DNA of 14,311 bases from Rhodobacteraceae bacterium UBA1943 (GTDB taxonomy: Bacteria > Pseudomonadota > Alphaproteobacteria > Rhodobacterales > Rhodobacteraceae): positions 740 to 15,050 of the forward strand of contig DDEX01000042.1 of assembly GCA_002336845.1 (NCBI GenBank). Reading direction: 5' to 3'. The translations under genes and the position numbers were made by a program. Below the pieces are notes generated by a model that saw only the letters and a list, made by a program, of their open reading frames with translations, searched no databases and had not been told where the DNA came from. Positions 11,497 to 14,311 of this stretch are shown piece by piece; the stretch's first letter is position 1; every line of letters starts with the position of its first letter.

Positions 11497-13788
11497 TCAG
11501 TTTCCGCCCAGGATGTCCCGCAAGACATCCTCTATCGGGTCACGGCGCGGCTGTTGCGGCTGGCCGCCCAAGGCCTCGTCCAATGGCTGGGTGGTGCCGG
11601 GGGCAACCTCGGCATTCGGGTCATAGGGCCGGGTGTAGGGGTCGGGCTGGGCGGTGCCGTCGGGCGCGGTCGGGCTGGGGGGAACACGCGGTTCGGGGAT
11701 GATGACTTGCAGGTCATGGACCGGCAGGCCCTTGTTGATGCGCACCATCACCTCGTGCCAGATCTCGGCCGGAATACCGCCGCCCGTCACACCCTTCAGC
11801 GGCGTGTTGTCGTCATACCCCATCCAGACGCCCACCACATAATCGGCGGTAAAGCCGATGAACCAGGCGTCGCGGGCGGCTTGGGTGGTGCCGGTCTTGC
11901 CCGCAGCCGGGCGGTCGTCCAGCCGGGCACGGGTGCCGGTGCCGCGTTGGATGACCTGGGTCATCATATAGGTCAGTTCCTGCGCCGCCGTTTCGCTGAT
12001 CACGCGGGTGCCAATACCGCCGCCCGCGCCCATCAGTGGATCACCCTCATCCCCCTTGATACGCAATTCGCGCATCCCATAGGGCGTGACCGACGATCCG
12101 CCGTTCAGGATGCCCGCATAGGCACCGGTCATCGTCAGCAGCGTCGATTCCGATGCGCCCAGTGCCAGCGCGGGGCCTGCGGCCATATCGCTGTCCAACC
12201 CGAAGCCCGCAGCGACGGCGCGGACCTTTTCACGGCCCACCGCCTCTGACACCCGCACGGCGGGGATGTTGCGGCTTTCGGCAAGGGCCTGGGTCAGGGT
12301 GATCAGACCCTTGAACTCTCCGTCGTAGTTCTTCGGTGTCCAGGGGCCGGACCCTCGGATATTGATGGTCAGCGGCACGTCCTCGACAAAATCGGCCGGG
12401 CTCCAGCCCAGATCCATCGCGGCGGCATAGACGAAGGGCTTGAAGGCCGATCCGGTTTGCCGCAGCGCCTGCGTGGCGCGGTTGAAGGCGCCCGCCGCTT
12501 CGGTCTTGCGGCCGCCGACCATGGCGCGAACGGCGCCATCCGCGCTCATCACCACAATGGCGGCTTGGGCCTTGGAGCCGGACTTCAGCTTGGTATCGAA
12601 GACCGAGACCAGCGCCTGTTCTGCATCGCGCTGAATCTCCTGATCCAGCGTGGTCTTGATCACCACATCTTCGGTGGTCTTCTTGGTCAGGAAATCGGGG
12701 GCGCTTTCCATCACCCAATCGGCGAAGAACCCCCCCGACTGCGAGGAGGCAGCTTCTGAAAGCTGGGCCGGGTGGGCATGGGCCTCTGCCGCCTCGGCGG
12801 GCGTCAGATAGCCCTGCTCTGCCATCAGATCGATGATCACATTCGCCCTATCCTGCGAGCGTTTGAGGTTGTTGGTCGGCGCATAGGTCGAAGGCGCCTT
12901 CAAAAGCCCGGCCAGCATCGCGGCCTGTGCCGGGTTAACCTTGTTGGCGGAAATACCGAAATAACGCTGGGCAGCCGCCTCGAACCCACGGGTGCCCGCG
13001 CCCAGATAGGCGCGGTTGAAGTAGATCGTCAGGATCTCGTTCTTGCTATACTTGAACTCCATGGCCATGGCGAAGGGCACTTCCTTGGCCTTGCGCCACA
13101 GCCCGCCTGAACGGCAATCGGCCTCGTAATCGCTTTCCGACTTCCACTGCTTCGGATCATAAGGCACGCCAAGGCACAGAAGTTTCGCGACCTGTTGCGT
13201 GATGGTTGAGCCGCCGTTACCGGAAAAGGCGCTGCGCCCTTCGGACAGGTTGATGCGGATCGCGCTGGCAATGCCGCGCGGGCTGATACCGAAATGGTGG
13301 TAGAATCGCTTGTCCTCGGTCGCGACGACGGCGTGCAACAGATAGGGCGACACAGTATCGGCCGTGATCTGGCCGCCGAATGTCTCCCCCCGCCAGGCAA
13401 AGACGGTATCGCTGCGGTCCAGCATGGTGACCGACCCGCGCGCACGGGCATCAAGCAGGGAGTTCACGTCGGGAAGCTGGGCATAGAAGTAAAAGACAAT
13501 GCCGCCCAGAATCAGGCCGCAGACCACCGAAACCCGCCAGGCCACTGCCCAGATCAACCCGAACACCCAGCGGAAGAACCGGCTGATCAGGCCGCGCTGC
13601 GGTGCCGGTTTGCGTCGCGGCGATGAGGAGGATGGCCGGCGCCCGCCGCCATTGCCCCCGCCCGAACCACCACCGGAACCGCCTTTGCCCGAACTTGCCC
13701 GCGCAGGCACGGCATTGGCTGTCTGATACCGCCTGTCCGCCACCAGGGTCTTTTGCCCCCTGCCCGATCCTGCCCCCAATCCTGCCAT
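11497..13788 (-). CDS. Class A penicillin-binding protein (transglycosylase/transpeptidase, PBP1A family)
   Basis: A 763-residue bifunctional peptidoglycan synthase. A cytoplasmic N terminus, Gly/Ser-rich at about 32-56, precedes one membrane segment (about 72-101). The glycosyltransferase-51 domain carries ATEDKRFYHHFG with catalytic E158, GGSTITQQ at 192-199, RKAKE at 232-236 and YFNRAYLG at 256-263. The transpeptidase domain has SAFK (S447 nucleophile, K450), SRN at 505-507 and KTG at 631-633. All active-site motifs are intact. A Pro/Asp-rich periplasmic tail (about 697-751) ends in IEDVLRDILGGN. The linker between the domains looks too short for the OB insertion of E. coli PBP1A. ATG at 13788 is preferred because MAGLGAGSGRGQKTLVADRRY is a sensible start; an in-frame ATG at 13905 would add 39 residues of unlikely composition. 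Divergent from glnK. Confidence 0.94.
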   Translation of the reverse strand: MAGLGAGSGRGQKTLVADRRYQTANAVPARASSGKGGSGGGSGGGNGGGRRPSSSSPRRKPAPQRGLISRFFRWVFGLIWAVAWRVSVVCGLILGGIVFYFYAQLPDVNSLLDARARGSVTMLDRSDTVFAWRGETFGGQITADTVSPYLLHAVVATEDKRFYHHFGISPRGIASAIRINLSEGRSAFSGNGGSTITQQVAKLLCLGVPYDPKQWKSESDYEADCRSGGLWRKAKEVPFAMAMEFKYSKNEILTIYFNRAYLGAGTRGFEAAAQRYFGISANKVNPAQAAMLAGLLKAPSTYAPTNNLKRSQDRANVIIDLMAEQGYLTPAEAAEAHAHPAQLSEAASSQSGGFFADWVMESAPDFLTKKTTEDVVIKTTLDQEIQRDAEQALVSVFDTKLKSGSKAQAAIVVMSADGAVRAMVGGRKTEAAGAFNRATQALRQTGSAFKPFVYAAAMDLGWSPADFVEDVPLTINIRGSGPWTPKNYDGEFKGLITLTQALAESRNIPAVRVSEAVGREKVRAVAAGFGLDSDMAAGPALALGASESTLLTMTGAYAGILNGGSSVTPYGMRELRIKGDEGDPLMGAGGGIGTRVISETAAQELTYMMTQVIQRGTGTRARLDDRPAAGKTGTTQAARDAWFIGFTADYVVGVWMGYDDNTPLKGVTGGGIPAEIWHEVMVRINKGLPVHDLQVIIPEPRVPPSPTAPDGTAQPDPYTRPYDPNAEVAPGTTQPLDEALGGQPQQPRRDPIEDVLRDILGGN

Positions 13789-14048
13789 GCCTGCCGCCCG
13801 TTCCGGTCTGTTCTTGTCGTTCAGACATCCTAAACGGTCGGCGCGCAAATGCGAAGAACCCGTCGGCAACGATTCGCCTACGCCGGTCGCATATAATTTG
13901 TGCATTTACGATCATAAAATAATCAATTGCCCGAAAGACGGGCCACATATGCGCCAGGCTTCGGCCACTTTCTTGTGCTGCGCCCGCGAAAGCCGCCTGA
14001 TCGCTCAGGGTCCTGCACGGGGGGCCAGGGACAGGAAAGGGGTGCGAC
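13789..14048. promoter_or_regulatory. Divergent regulatory region between the PBP gene and glnK
   Basis: This 260-base gap contains an AT-rich island (about 13890-13928) unlike its GC-rich surroundings. A perfect TATAAT stands on the plus strand at 13892-13897 but without a matching -35. A perfect short hairpin GCCCG-AAAGA-CGGGC lies at 13929-13943. The region must hold the promoters of both genes. On the minus strand TATGAT and TATTTT near 13905-13920 are possible -10 elements for the PBP gene. No convincing sigma-54 site or NtrC palindrome was found. Confidence 0.5.
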
Positions 14049-14311
14049 GTGAAAATGATCATTGCCGCCATCAAGCCCTACAAGCTGGACGAGGTGCGCG
14101 AGGCGCTTACCGCGATCGGCGTTCGGGGGATGATGGTTACGGAAATCAAGGGTTTCGGCGCGCAGTCGGGCCATACTGAAATTTATCGCGGTGCCGAATA
14201 TGCGGTGAATTTCGTGCCGAAAATGCGGCTGGAAATCGTGGTGGCCGACAATCTGGCCGATCAGGCGGTTGAAACCATCTCGACCACCGCGCGCACCGGC
14301 AAGATCGGCGA
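14049..14311 (+). CDS. glnK: PII nitrogen-regulatory protein, GlnK-like (3' end beyond window)
   Basis: The first 87 codons of a PII signal protein (normally 112 residues), cut by the window edge. PII trimers sense ATP/ADP and 2-oxoglutarate and report nitrogen status to partners such as the ammonium channel AmtB, uridylyl- and adenylyltransferases and NtrB. It opens MKMIIAAIKPYKLDEVREAL; the T-loop GHTEIYRGAEYAVNFVPK includes Y51, the uridylylation site; TARTGKIGD near the end is the PII C-terminal signature. N54 in the T-loop (aspartate in typical GlnB) favours GlnK over GlnB, which would predict amtB just downstream. GTG at 14049 has AGGGG 6 bases upstream; an ATG two codons later is less likely, since the family starts MK. 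Confidence 0.9.
   Translation, partial: MKMIIAAIKPYKLDEVREALTAIGVRGMMVTEIKGFGAQSGHTEIYRGAEYAVNFVPKMRLEIVVADNLADQAVETISTTARTGKIG

Noticed and set aside
11467..12249. Plus-strand open frame of 260 codons over the PBP transpeptidase part
   Set aside because: The PBP active-site motifs are on the opposite strand and intact; this frame has no support.
13963..13976. Near match to a sigma-54 -24/-12 promoter upstream of glnK
   Set aside because: The spacing GG-N10 is right, but the -12 element reads GT in place of GC and the -24 context is not TGGCAC. No NtrC palindrome was seen.
1..14311. CRISPR array, transposon ends, integrase or phage genes
   Set aside because: No spaced direct repeats, terminal inverted repeats, transposase or phage motifs were seen; base composition is even apart from the short island near 13900.

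Overview
The window looks like an ordinary chromosomal segment of an alphaproteobacterium, most likely order Rhodobacterales (Rhodobacter/Paracoccus-like). The grounds are high GC with GC-rich third codon positions, the 41-residue cysteine-poor form of ribosomal protein L36, and the closeness of several proteins (DinB with an N-terminal CxxC pair, AMP nucleosidase, HU, PII) to those I know from this order. I see no insertion sequence, integrase, phage gene, CRISPR array or rRNA, and no gap over 300 bases without a gene.

Left part, minus strand (1-1704): a predicted promoter drives tRNA-Val(GAC), followed by rpmJ (L36) and an intrinsic terminator. Next come a free-methionine-(R)-sulfoxide reductase of the GAF family and, overlapping its end, a twin-domain GFA/CENP-V zinc protein.

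Next (1722-6128): an N-formylglutamate amidohydrolase on the plus strand meets dinB (DNA polymerase IV, minus strand) stop-to-stop with no base between. From a divergent start runs a compact plus-strand operon of four overlapping or nearly touching genes: an SPFH/stomatin protein, its NfeD partner, a NUDIX hydrolase, and a DUF4202 protein that starts at TTG.

Middle (6173-8724, minus strand): an NAD(P)-binding SDR protein, an XRE-cupin transcription regulator, and a VOC-plus-two-cupin protein of unknown substrate. The 36-bp gap before the regulator is nearly filled by a nested palindrome, a strong operator candidate. This regulator, operator and enzyme unit is the best candidate here for undescribed biology.

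Right part (8835-14311): AMP nucleosidase (amn), an HU-family DNA-binding protein with a clear terminator, and an OsmC-family protein, all on the plus strand. A class A penicillin-binding protein follows on the minus strand. Divergent from it is the start of a PII signal protein (glnK-like), cut by the window edge.

The genes are mostly housekeeping or stress-related (methionine-sulfoxide repair, OsmC, DinB, purine salvage, cell wall, nitrogen signalling). They do not form one system. Function calls rest on reading motifs by eye; no database search was possible.
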